From contig JBKDOL010000041.1 in assembly GCA_046343015.1 (NCBI GenBank), positions 1 to 64,000 of the forward strand: 64,000 nt of DNA, read 5' to 3'. The notes beneath the pieces were generated by a model. It was not told where the DNA came from, did not search any database, and saw nothing but the letters and a program-made list of their open reading frames with translations. Every line of letters starts with the position of its first letter. The stretch's first letter is position 1. The position numbers were made by a program, and so were the translations under genes. This stretch comes from BJ22 sp021298375 (lineage in GTDB: Bacteria > Planctomycetota > Planctomycetia > Pirellulales > Pirellulaceae). Below are positions 7,835 through 15,954 of this stretch, piece after piece.

Positions 7835-9829
7835 ATGAGCTTTCAATTCTCCGCCGCGCAGCGGGCCACCGCCAAGGAACTGGTTGCGGCCGTTCTTCCC
7901 CGCGGCTCGCACCCGGCGACTCGCGAAGCCGCCCCATCGACCGGCGAGCCACTGGAGGAAAAGCTCGTGGCTCAATTCGAGCGGCTCGTCGCGCGGGGTC
8001 CTGTAGCGCTCCGCCGCCGAGCAGTTCAACTGCTCGCGAGAATAGATGGCTCCCTCTGGAGCCGGTTGCGCGGTGGCATCAGGGTGAGCTTTTCGAATGC
8101 GACTCCGGCCCAGCACGAGCAAGCGATCTGCAAACTCCTCGCCCGGGGAGGTGCTGCCGATCGTTTACTTTTGAGTGGGTTGATCAAGCTCATTCATTAC
8201 CATGCTTATGCATCTCCGACGGATCAGCCAGAACAACTGGAAAGCGTCTGGCGATCCATCGGCTATTCGCCGCCCGTAAGCGAATTCGATCGCGGCCACT
8301 TGCCGACGGCCGCGACGGTTCGCAGCGACCAGGAAGTCTTCGCGGCGGATTATCTCGTCATTGGGTCGGGAGCCGCGGGCAGCGTGATGGCTGCGGAACT
8401 CGCCGAGACAGGGCGCTCAGTGATCCTGACGGATGCCGGACCATTGCCCCACGAGTCGGAACTGGGGCACTCCGAGGCGCTCTCCAATCGGCTCTGGCTG
8501 GAATCACAAGGCACGCTTCCAACCCCAGATTTGCCGCTGCAATTACTGGCGGGTCGGGTGGTCGGGGGCGGGACCGTGCTGAACTGGGGCACCTGTCTTT
8601 CAACTCCGCCGGAATTACTGGCAGAGTGGCGGAAACGTGCCGGCTTCACTGCTGCCCAGAGCGAAGCCTGGACGCACAGCGAGTACGCCGTCAGGCGACG
8701 ACTTGAGTTGACCCCGGCGAGAGACTGGAACCAGTCCAATCAGTTCCTCCAACAGGCCTCGGAAAAACTTGGTTGGTCCTATCAAGTTGCCGATCGCAAC
8801 CAAGGTCACTGCCACCAGTGCAATACCTGCAGCTTCGGCTGCCCCAGCGGCAAAAACGATGCCTTGCGAACGTACCTGCTGGATGCCGAGCGGCTGGGAG
8901 TGCACCTGCTTCCCGAGTGTCGCGTTGAACTGCTCGCGGGTGAGCAGGGAAAAGTCGTCAGCGCCCGTGGCGTCTGGAAATCTGCCGACGGACAGAAGCG
9001 GGAGGTCGAGTTCCGCTTTCGGCATGTGGTTCTCGCTGCCGGCGCGATCCACACGCCCGCCCTGTTACTGCGCAGCGGCATCGGTAATCCCCATGTGGGA
9101 AGACATCTGCAACTCCATCCCTCCGCGATTGTCCTCGGCGAATTTGAGAAAGAATTCGATCCTTGGGCCGGACCTCCCCAAGCAGTCATCTGCGACCAGT
9201 TCAGCCGCGGCACTCGCTCGGCACTCGGCTTTCGGATCGAGACCGTTCCGCTTTCGCCGGGACTGCTCGCCTTGAGCCTGCCTTGGCATTCATCCAGCGA
9301 GCATTTGAGAAGCATGAGCCGCGCACGGCACCTGGCCGGCTGGTTGGTGCTGGTCCACGATCTGGACGATCGCCTGGGCAGCATCTCGTTGAACGCCACT
9401 GGCCAGCCCGAGGTTCGCTATCGCCTCAGCCGCTCGGTTCGCGAAGCGTTTGGCCGCGGCATTTCGGCGGTCCTCCAGGGGCTGCGCGCGGCAGGAGCCA
9501 CCCGCCTGCTGGCCCCGAGTTGGGGGCTGGGGGACTTCACAGCGATCGCCGACGATGCCGCCTTTGAAGCCTATCTTCGGTCGCAGAACCAAGCCGCCAG
9601 TTGCATCGGCAATCTGCGTCTGTTCAGCGCTCATCAAATGTCATCCTGCCGTCTTGCCAGTTCTTCCAATCAGGGTGCGATTGACCCGTCCGGCCGATTG
9701 TTTGGCTGGGACAATGTCTACGTTTGTGATGGTTCCGCTCTCCCGACATCAACGGGCGTCAATCCCGGCCTGACCATTGCCACGCTCAGCCACTTTCTGG
9801 CTCAACAGATCAAGCGGCGAACAAATTGA
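7835..9829 (+). CDS. GMC-family FAD-dependent oxidoreductase (long-chain alcohol oxidase-like)
   Basis: A 664-residue flavoprotein likely to oxidise an alcohol to an aldehyde or ketone. An N-terminal helical region (about 1-155) is followed by the FAD-binding Rossmann motif YLVIGSGAAGSVMAAELAE (around 170). A GMC-type segment GGGTVLNWGTCLSTP lies near 250, and HVVLAAGAIHTPALLLRSGIG near 395. The C-terminal GMC_oxred_C region includes SAHQMSSCRLASSSNQGAIDP and the FAD-contact segment VYVCDGSALPTSTGVNPGLTIATLS. Distinctive is the Cys cluster C-x2-C-x2-C-x3-C (CHQCNTCSFGC, near 325-335), as seen in fatty-alcohol-oxidase-type GMC proteins. The ATG at 7835 was chosen because homologous-looking sequence starts there, although the frame is open 159 codons further upstream. 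It is convergent with the thioredoxin gene. Confidence 0.87.
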   Translation: MSFQFSAAQRATAKELVAAVLPRGSHPATREAAPSTGEPLEEKLVAQFERLVARGPVALRRRAVQLLARIDGSLWSRLRGGIRVSFSNATPAQHEQAICKLLARGGAADRLLLSGLIKLIHYHAYASPTDQPEQLESVWRSIGYSPPVSEFDRGHLPTAATVRSDQEVFAADYLVIGSGAAGSVMAAELAETGRSVILTDAGPLPHESELGHSEALSNRLWLESQGTLPTPDLPLQLLAGRVVGGGTVLNWGTCLSTPPELLAEWRKRAGFTAAQSEAWTHSEYAVRRRLELTPARDWNQSNQFLQQASEKLGWSYQVADRNQGHCHQCNTCSFGCPSGKNDALRTYLLDAERLGVHLLPECRVELLAGEQGKVVSARGVWKSADGQKREVEFRFRHVVLAAGAIHTPALLLRSGIGNPHVGRHLQLHPSAIVLGEFEKEFDPWAGPPQAVICDQFSRGTRSALGFRIETVPLSPGLLALSLPWHSSSEHLRSMSRARHLAGWLVLVHDLDDRLGSISLNATGQPEVRYRLSRSVREAFGRGISAVLQGLRAAGATRLLAPSWGLGDFTAIADDAAFEAYLRSQNQAASCIGNLRLFSAHQMSSCRLASSSNQGAIDPSGRLFGWDNVYVCDGSALPTSTGVNPGLTIATLSHFLAQQIKRRTN

Positions 9830-9916
9830 GCCGAGATTCGGCTGAGGAGGACGCTGTTGAGATCGCGGCCGGCAAAATCGCGATCGGGACTGCCATCCCA
9901 AAACAAAGGCCGGAAA

Positions 9917-9948
9917 ACAAAAAAGGGTGGCACCGAGGCCACCCTTTC
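9917..9948 (-). terminator. Rho-independent terminator after the thioredoxin gene
   Basis: A perfect 10-bp stem (aaagggtggc / gccacccttt, 6-base loop) lies about 90 bp past the stop of the minus-strand thioredoxin gene. Read on the minus strand it is followed by a T-rich tract (ttttttgtttt). On the plus strand only three T residues follow, so it would be a weaker stop for the converging GMC gene. Confidence 0.85.
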
Positions 9949-10037
9949 ACGATCTTGAGCGCTCCCTACCCCGTAAGCGCTCCCTTCCCCCTGAGCGTTC
10001 TCTTCACCCTGAGCGGGAGCATGTCCGGTGGCGGGAC

Positions 10038-10550
10038 CTATTGCCCCATTACCGACTTCAACTTGGCGACGATTTGTTCTTTGGGCTGAAGGCCGACAAT
10101 CTTGTCGACAACTTCCCCATTTTTGAAGATCAGCAAAGCGGGGATCGCATTAATCTCATACTTTTGGGAAATTCCCGGAGCCGTATCGACGTCGAGCTTG
10201 GCAATCAACGCTTGCCCCTCGAAGTCTTTGGCAATCTCCTCGATGACCGGAGCAATCTGGCGACAGGGGCCACACCAGGGCGCCCAGCAATCGACCAGAA
10301 CGACTTGGTCACTCTTGAGGACGTCGGTCTCGAAAGATGCTTCACTGATCACTTTGGCAAAATGCGTCTCGCTTTCGCCGGCCGCGGCGGTCACCTGATT
10401 TCCCGCTCCTGCGGTTGTCGCTGGACCATTCGCCGCCGCCTGCTTGCCACCTTTTTCCGGAGACGCAGCTTTGTCTGGAGTCTTTGCCGCTTCGCAGCCC
10501 ACCAGACCGACCATCAAGAGCACACTGCACAATCCAATAAGTTTTTTCAT
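10038..10550 (-). CDS. Thioredoxin-domain lipoprotein
   Basis: A 170-residue thioredoxin tethered to a membrane by a lipid. The N-terminus is a lipoprotein signal with lipobox LVGC (Cys at residue 19), then an Ala/Lys/Gly-rich linker of about 40 residues. The C-terminal ~105 residues are a complete thioredoxin fold with active site WAPWCGPCR and the cis-Pro loop INAIPALLIF. It should reduce or exchange disulfides outside the cytoplasm. Start: ATG at 10550 gives the exact signal; a GTG at 10562 would overlap the upstream metallophosphoesterase stop by four bases. Both genes share a transcript ending at the hairpin at 9917-9948. The presence of very Cys-rich exported proteins elsewhere in the window gives it possible clients, but that link is inference. 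Confidence 0.9.
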   Translation of the reverse strand: MKKLIGLCSVLLMVGLVGCEAAKTPDKAASPEKGGKQAAANGPATTAGAGNQVTAAAGESETHFAKVISEASFETDVLKSDQVVLVDCWAPWCGPCRQIAPVIEEIAKDFEGQALIAKLDVDTAPGISQKYEINAIPALLIFKNGEVVDKIVGLQPKEQIVAKLKSVMGQ

Positions 10551-10558
10551 CTCGGTAC

Positions 10559-11785
10559 TCACTCTTTCAGGAGGGTTGTCGGGGAACGCCCAGTGGAGCT
10601 CTCCGCCGGGCCGCGTGCCGCCCGCAACGTCCAGACATTGACTTGAGGAAAACAGTGCCAGCGAATGGGTTCATCTCCCGAAATGCCCCGGGATACCAGC
10701 AGCAACATCGGTCCGATTTTGAATTCACCGCCGGCATAGCGCACGCCGTATTTACTCGGTGATATTACTGGCCCGACGAGGGGAAAGCAAATTTGCCCGC
10801 CGTGGGTGTGTCCGGCAAACATGACATCCATCCCTCGCTTGCGGGCCCATTGAAGCTGGTCCGGACTGTGAGCAACGCAGAGCCGCAGCGCATCACCACA
10901 GCGCAGCCCCTCCTCCGGCGTCGCCGCTGGCAGCCCCTCGGCCGCCTGGTACCAGGGTAAGTCGTTGCCGGTCAGAAGAATCGGAGCAGTAGGGAATTCG
11001 ATTCGCTTCCAGCTGCCCGCGAGATACTCACAGCCCGCTGTCTGCAGCATTTCCCGGTAGGTCGCTTGATCGGCAATCTGCAAGTCGTGATTTCCCAGGA
11101 CGTAGTATTTCCCGAGGCGGGAGCGCAAGCGTCCAAAGACGTCGGGAATCCACCCCAGGCAGGCCGTTTCGTCAACCAAGTCGCCAGACAACAGAATCAA
11201 GTCGCACTCTTGCCGGTTGACCCACTCGACAATCGCCTCGTAATAGGGCTTTCGGACCGCACCAGTCAAATGGAAATCAGAAAGATGGGCGATTTTCAAA
11301 CCATCCCAACGTTCGGCGTCCGGCCGTTGCAACCGCAACTCGCCAACTCCAAACTCCATCCAAGTGCAGCGGTTCCAGGGAACCAGCCGCAGTGATTCCG
11401 CAAACCATCCCGCCGTCAATCGCTGGCCAGTCGTTCGCTCGATATCGACGACTTCCTGACTGAGGTAGTGGACTTCCGCCGGTCGGCGGCGGCTCAAGCG
11501 GCGGACAAGCCAAGCCCCCAGCAGCCAGACTCCGGTGAGCCCGCAGAAAACCCCGTAGCCGCCGAGCAGAAAGTGCTTGCCGAGCAGGGCACCGGGACTG
11601 GGCCCGCCTTCCCAAATCATCCAGACAAACCACAGCGTCAACGGCAGGAAGACGGCCGCGAGGACAAATTTCTCCGTTCCCTTTCGCCACGCGCGGGGCC
11701 AGGCCGTGGCGTGCGCGCGGTTGAAAAAGAAACACCAGAAACCGACATGTCCGAGGAGAATCAGCGGCCACATCAACCGATCCAT
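10559..11785 (-). CDS. Membrane-anchored calcineurin-like metallophosphoesterase (YaeI/LpxG-type)
   Basis: A 408-residue protein with about three hydrophobic segments in its first 95 residues, then a soluble metallophosphoesterase domain. The two-metal site is intact: D-x-H in HLSDFHL (around 170), GDLVD, GNHD, and the C-terminal GHTHGGQ. The family (YaeI, LpxG and Bacillus YkuE relatives) hydrolyses phosphodiester or pyrophosphate bonds in lipid or nucleotide substrates; a membrane-proximal lipid precursor is plausible. The start at ATG 11785 gives an immediate membrane segment; the frame is open ten codons upstream. It is the first gene of a two-gene unit with the thioredoxin lipoprotein, their ends being adjacent or overlapping. 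Confidence 0.87.
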   Translation of the reverse strand: MDRLMWPLILLGHVGFWCFFFNRAHATAWPRAWRKGTEKFVLAAVFLPLTLWFVWMIWEGGPSPGALLGKHFLLGGYGVFCGLTGVWLLGAWLVRRLSRRRPAEVHYLSQEVVDIERTTGQRLTAGWFAESLRLVPWNRCTWMEFGVGELRLQRPDAERWDGLKIAHLSDFHLTGAVRKPYYEAIVEWVNRQECDLILLSGDLVDETACLGWIPDVFGRLRSRLGKYYVLGNHDLQIADQATYREMLQTAGCEYLAGSWKRIEFPTAPILLTGNDLPWYQAAEGLPAATPEEGLRCGDALRLCVAHSPDQLQWARKRGMDVMFAGHTHGGQICFPLVGPVISPSKYGVRYAGGEFKIGPMLLLVSRGISGDEPIRWHCFPQVNVWTLRAARGPAESSTGRSPTTLLKE

Positions 11786-11842
11786 GGTTGCACTCCGGCT
11801 TCTTCCCTGCCCCACACAGGGCGATTCCCGTGTCGAGGTTTT

Positions 11843-13576
11843 TTAGCTGCGATTGGGCGGTCGTTCGCCGCGAACGGTGGCCTCAACCGTGGTCAAGAGC
11901 TGATCCAACCGGAAGGGCTTGTACAAAATGGCTCCCGCCCGCAGCCCGGCTTGCCGAGCCTTCACGATCGAGTGCCCCGGATCGTATCCAAACCCGGTCA
12001 TCAGAATCAATGGCGGGTTGTCCAGCATTTCCTTCAACTTCATCAGCAAGTCGTACCCGCTGATGTCAGGCAAACGGATGTCGGCAATGATGGCGTCGTA
12101 AGCCTGCTCGGGCCCGCTGTTCCGCACCAGCAAAATGGCGTCCTGTCCCTGATCGGCCGTTTCGACAATGCATCCATGCCGCTCCAGCAGCTGATGGGCA
12201 CTGGTGCGAACCTGTTCATCAGCATCAATCACAAGAATTCGCTTGCCGCGCAAAACAGGGTTGGTTGCCGGTTGGGCGCTGGCTGGCAACGACTCGGCCG
12301 GCACCATCGAATCACCGACTTTTTGAATCGCCGCCTTGATTTCACGCGCATTCGCCAGAACGGATCGCAGCCGCTTGATCACTTCCGGATCGTGTCCGAT
12401 GTAACTTTCAATCACCTGGACCGTTTCATTCAAAATCCGATCAATCGGGATCGCCACTGCCCCGTGAATCGCCTCCACGCTTTGCCGCGTCGCCGTGGAA
12501 CGCTGGGCAACCAGCAGTTCAAGCGTGTTCAACGCGACTGCCACCCCCCGGGCGAAACTCTCCAGAAACTCCAAGTCGCTTTCCCGGAAGGCATTGACCT
12601 CGGGACTCTCCACATTGAAACTGCCGATGATCTGGTCGTGGTACTTCAGCGGAACGGTCAGCGAACTCTTGGCTCCAATCAACCCGTCGAGGTAGAGCGG
12701 ATCGTTGGCGGTATCCTCGCAGAGATAGCTGTGTCCGGTGGCGACGACAAATCCGGTGACACCGTTGCCTTCGGCCAAAGCATAAAGCGGCTTCTTGCTG
12801 ATCTCCGAGTCAATCCCGACCGAAAGCAGCGGCTCAAGCAATCCTGTCCGCTCATCGAGCAGGCGAATTTCGATGACGTCGAAATTCAGCAGGTCTTTGG
12901 TGTAGTGCAGAATGTTGTCTTTCAGCAACTCAATCCGCTGATCGACATCCATCTCGAAAATTTCATTGGTCGTCAAATCAGCCAAGGCGAGTTCAGCCTG
13001 ATGCAGGGCCTGAAATTTTTGCCGCTGCTTCGTCGCGTCCGTCACATCCACGAGCGTCACGACGAGATAATCAGGAGCCCGATCGCCATCCAGAACCGGC
13101 GCCGCGTTGAGCCGAAAAAAGCGATCGCCCTGGGCAATCGTGGAAGTCGTGACCCGCCGGTGCTTCAGGGCCGAACTGAGCGGATGAATTTCGGGGCCGG
13201 CGATCGCCGGATGCCCCACCGCCTCATAAAACGACAACCCCACCATCGGTGAACCGCTGAACCAATCTCCCAGCCTACGGTTGACCCACACGACGGTCGA
13301 TTCCTTGTCGAGGATCGCGACACCGTCTGGATAATGCTCCAGCAACATGAAGCTGCAACCCAGCCGCGGTGCGAAACCCGCACCCTCCACCGCCGAATCA
13401 TCGCCAGAAAAAAAGACGCCCGACCAAGTGCTCTCACCGAGCCGATTCAAGAGTTCCGAAACCGAATCGACCTGAACCCACTCCACGTCCGGTCCAAGCC
13501 CCAAACGGTCAGCCGTCCCGCCGGGCTCACCGAGACTGAGAATCTTTCGCACTGCAACGGTTCCGCTGGATTCCAT
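11843..13576 (-). CDS. PAS-GAF-receiver signalling protein without a kinase domain
   Basis: A 577-residue cytoplasmic signalling protein. In order: an N-terminal region (1-95); a PAS domain beginning near HYPDGVAILDKESTVVWVN (about 100-220); a GAF domain (about 225-395, with GVTGFVVATG and SSLTVPL); a short helical stretch; and a C-terminal receiver domain starting RILVIDADEQ (about 450) with the expected phosphoacceptor Asp in IIADIRLPD and the Lys in LYKPF. No histidine-kinase H-box or ATPase and no output DNA-binding or cyclase domain is visible, so it probably works with a separate kinase. The ATG at 13576 has a GGAGAAGAG stretch upstream; a TTG at 13660 is less likely. It lies upstream of the phosphoesterase gene on the same strand (57-bp gap). 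Confidence 0.88.
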   Translation of the reverse strand: MESSGTVAVRKILSLGEPGGTADRLGLGPDVEWVQVDSVSELLNRLGESTWSGVFFSGDDSAVEGAGFAPRLGCSFMLLEHYPDGVAILDKESTVVWVNRRLGDWFSGSPMVGLSFYEAVGHPAIAGPEIHPLSSALKHRRVTTSTIAQGDRFFRLNAAPVLDGDRAPDYLVVTLVDVTDATKQRQKFQALHQAELALADLTTNEIFEMDVDQRIELLKDNILHYTKDLLNFDVIEIRLLDERTGLLEPLLSVGIDSEISKKPLYALAEGNGVTGFVVATGHSYLCEDTANDPLYLDGLIGAKSSLTVPLKYHDQIIGSFNVESPEVNAFRESDLEFLESFARGVAVALNTLELLVAQRSTATRQSVEAIHGAVAIPIDRILNETVQVIESYIGHDPEVIKRLRSVLANAREIKAAIQKVGDSMVPAESLPASAQPATNPVLRGKRILVIDADEQVRTSAHQLLERHGCIVETADQGQDAILLVRNSGPEQAYDAIIADIRLPDISGYDLLMKLKEMLDNPPLILMTGFGYDPGHSIVKARQAGLRAGAILYKPFRLDQLLTTVEATVRGERPPNRS

Positions 13577-14106
13577 GATTTCGCTCTTCTCCGTTGCAGC
13601 GGCGAGGAAAGGATCAGCCCTGTTTAAGGGCTCGACATTTCCGGTTTCGACAGGCAGCAAGCGGATTCATGATCCCATTTCCAATCAATTCGTGATTACC
13701 ACTGGTATTGTTCGATCTGTTGGCTCTCGTATCAAGAATGATTCGACCGGAAGTCCAACCTTTTGGGGCCCTGCGACCGAATGACCAACTATCAGGAGTC
13801 CTCGGAAAAACCGGCCCTTACCCCAAGCGGAGACGAGCGACCGGTTCGACCCGAACCTCGGACGCCTCGCCCGGTCTATCCTCAGGAGTTGCTCCAGTCA
13901 GTCCCCGCCCAGCTTCGGATGGCGTCCCCTGAGCCACAGAAGGGGGGCAAAGGCTCGACGTTTTCCGCTAAGGGAAATCAGCCTAAAATGTGGCGAGCCG
14001 AGGTTGTCTCCTTTTCCGCTCTCAGCCAGACTGCATCCGCGTCAAACGGCCATTATCCTGCGCATCGACCTATGCCTGCATACCGGGCAGCACTTCAACC
14101 GCACCC
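13577..14106. other. Divergent intergenic region between signalling gene and rsgA
   Basis: 530 bp that should carry both promoters. Open frames run through it in the rsgA frame but the translated residues look non-coding (Ser/Pro/Arg-rich, no conserved motif). No RNA gene recognised. Confidence 0.35.
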
Positions 14107-15240
14107 GTGACAAAAAAACGCAAAGAGACGCCTAAAATCCGCGCTGAATTTCGCAAAAAGTACGACCAGCGCGGGCGAAAAACCGACTTCACCAAGGACT
14201 TTCAGGCGGACCAGGGCCAACTCGACGACGTCGCCTCAGCCGAACGAATCTCCGGCAAGGGGCGGCTGACCCGCAAACGGACCGTCAGCGGGCAGGTCGA
14301 TGAAACCGGCCAATCCGGATTTCAAATCGAACTTGAGATTGATCCAGCCCTTTGCCTGCAGGGCCGCGCTATCCGCGTCTCCGGACTGAAGTCGGTCGTC
14401 CGCACTCCCCGGGGAGATTTTGACTGCGCCACTCGCGGGTTGCTCAAGTCTCTGGCGACCGACCTGCAAAACGTCGTCGTCGCTGGGGACCTGGTGACTA
14501 TCCAGCCGACTGGCGGCCAGCAGGCGGTGATCGTCCGCGTCGAGCCTCGACGGAATACACTTTCCCGAACCAGCAAGGGCAAGCAGCAAATCATCGCCTC
14601 GAATGTCCAGCTTTCGCTGATCGTCGCGAGCGCAGCCCAACCGGACCTCAAGCCGAACCTGATCGACCGCCTCCTGCTCTCGATCGAAAAGACGGGGATT
14701 CAACCCGTCATCGTGATCAACAAAATTGACTTGGTCGAACTCGATCAACTCATGCCCCTGATTGGCTGCTGGGCCCAACTCGGGTACCCGGTACACCTCG
14801 TCTCGGCCCAAACAGGTCAGGGAATTCCACGCTTGCGGAATCTGCTCCGCAATCGGGAGAGCGTCGTCAACGGCCAAAGTGGCGTTGGCAAGTCTTCTCT
14901 GCTCAATACCCTCGACCCTGGCTTGGGTCGCCGCGTGGGCGAAGTCAGCGCGGAGAACGAAAAAGGAAAGCACACCACCACGCTGGCCGAGTTGATTCCG
15001 CTCTCGTTTGGCGGTTACATCATCGACACCCCCGGCATTCGGCAGTTCCAATTGTGGGATATCATCCCGGCTGAAGTGGAGAGCATGTTTCGGGACATTC
15101 GTCCCTACTCGCATCGCTGCCGTTATCCGGATTGCACGCACACCCACGAAGATGATTGCGCGGTCAAGTCTGGCGTCGCCGACGGACTAATCGACCCGCG
15201 ACGGTACGACAGCTATTGCCAAATCCGCAGCGACCTTTGA
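14107..15240 (+). CDS. rsgA: Ribosome small-subunit-dependent GTPase RsgA
   Basis: A 377-residue circularly permuted GTPase that helps the late maturation of the 30S subunit. The diagnostic motif order is present: the G4 motif NKIDL (about residue 198) comes before the G1 P-loop GVGKSS (about 260), followed by the switch/G2 stretch KGKHTTT and G3 DTPG. The OB-fold N-terminus is basic (KKRKETPKIRAEFRKKY). The C-terminal zinc-binding domain has Cys and His ligands in HRCRYPDCTHTHEDDC. The GTG at 14107 is preferred because the lysine-rich start typical of the family follows at once; the upstream in-frame ATG would add 39 residues that do not look like protein. The Nudix gene follows 63 bp downstream on the same strand. 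Confidence 0.92.
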   Translation: MTKKRKETPKIRAEFRKKYDQRGRKTDFTKDFQADQGQLDDVASAERISGKGRLTRKRTVSGQVDETGQSGFQIELEIDPALCLQGRAIRVSGLKSVVRTPRGDFDCATRGLLKSLATDLQNVVVAGDLVTIQPTGGQQAVIVRVEPRRNTLSRTSKGKQQIIASNVQLSLIVASAAQPDLKPNLIDRLLLSIEKTGIQPVIVINKIDLVELDQLMPLIGCWAQLGYPVHLVSAQTGQGIPRLRNLLRNRESVVNGQSGVGKSSLLNTLDPGLGRRVGEVSAENEKGKHTTTLAELIPLSFGGYIIDTPGIRQFQLWDIIPAEVESMFRDIRPYSHRCRYPDCTHTHEDDCAVKSGVADGLIDPRRYDSYCQIRSDL

Positions 15241-15303
15241 CCGAGGGCTGCTCGTTTTCGTCTTTCCGCGGCGACGTTGCAGCCTTGATTCCAAAACGAC
15301 TCC

Positions 15304-15786
15304 ATGACCCGAATTCCGAACTTCTCCTCGATGCCCGAGCCCTCCAATCCATCTACCGAGCAAGCAGCGGCGGCTGGCTCACCCGGGGCCGCCGGAGTCG
15401 TAGCGGTGATTCGCAGAGACGAACAATTCCTGATGATTCAACGCGGCTTGAAACTGGCCCGCGCTCCGGGAATGTTCTGCTTTCCTGGAGGCACTATCGA
15501 AAAGGGGGAGACGCCACTTCAGGCCCTGCACCGCGAGATGCAAGAAGAACTCGGTATCCGCATCGAGCCTCGGTCGAGGATCTGGAACTGCCGGACCACC
15601 CGCGGCGTCGAGCTGGAATGGTGGGCGACGGAAGTATTGCCCGGAGCCGCCATTCGTCCTTGCCCTCACGAGATCGCCTGGTTCGGCTGGATGGAACTGG
15701 AGCAAATCTTGCTGCTCGACCAGCTTCTCCCGACAAATCAGGAGTTTCTCAGGCAGCTGCAGGCCGGGCAAATTCGCTGGCCTTGA
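15304..15786 (+). CDS. Nudix hydrolase
   Basis: A 160-residue protein with a perfect Nudix box, G-x5-E-x7-REU-x-EE-x-GU, within GTIEKGETPLQALHREMQEE (about residues 62-82), the Mg-binding catalytic loop that cleaves nucleoside diphosphates linked to another group. The core (about 30-155) has the usual beta strands (GVVAVIRRDEQFLMIQRG) and a C-terminal WFGWMELEQI. The specific substrate (oxidised nucleotide, NADH, sugar nucleotide) cannot be inferred. Probably co-transcribed with rsgA. A second ATG at 15331 would remove nine N-terminal residues. Confidence 0.9.
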   Translation: MTRIPNFSSMPEPSNPSTEQAAAAGSPGAAGVVAVIRRDEQFLMIQRGLKLARAPGMFCFPGGTIEKGETPLQALHREMQEELGIRIEPRSRIWNCRTTRGVELEWWATEVLPGAAIRPCPHEIAWFGWMELEQILLLDQLLPTNQEFLRQLQAGQIRWP

Positions 15787-15866
15787 GCGGTTGCTTTTGG
15801 AGTTTAGGCAGCCAATACACCCACGGTGCGGGGAGAGTTCGGCGGGCTACAAGCCGAAACGCCCTA

Positions 15867-15908
15867 CCTGACCTCAAACGCCTGACCTCAAACGCCTGAC
15901 CTCAAACG
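15867..15908. repeat. 14-bp tandem repeat, three exact units
   Basis: The unit cctgacctcaaacg occurs three times in a row in the 168-bp gap between the converging Nudix and sulfatase genes. No hairpin; function unknown. Confidence 0.9.
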
Positions 15909-15954
15909 GGCGGCACCTTCACGTGCTACTGGCTAAATGATTGGCTTGGGCATG

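Noticed and set aside
11468..13252. 594-codon frame antisense to the PAS-GAF-receiver gene
   Set aside because: Covers parts of two real minus-strand genes and has no motif.
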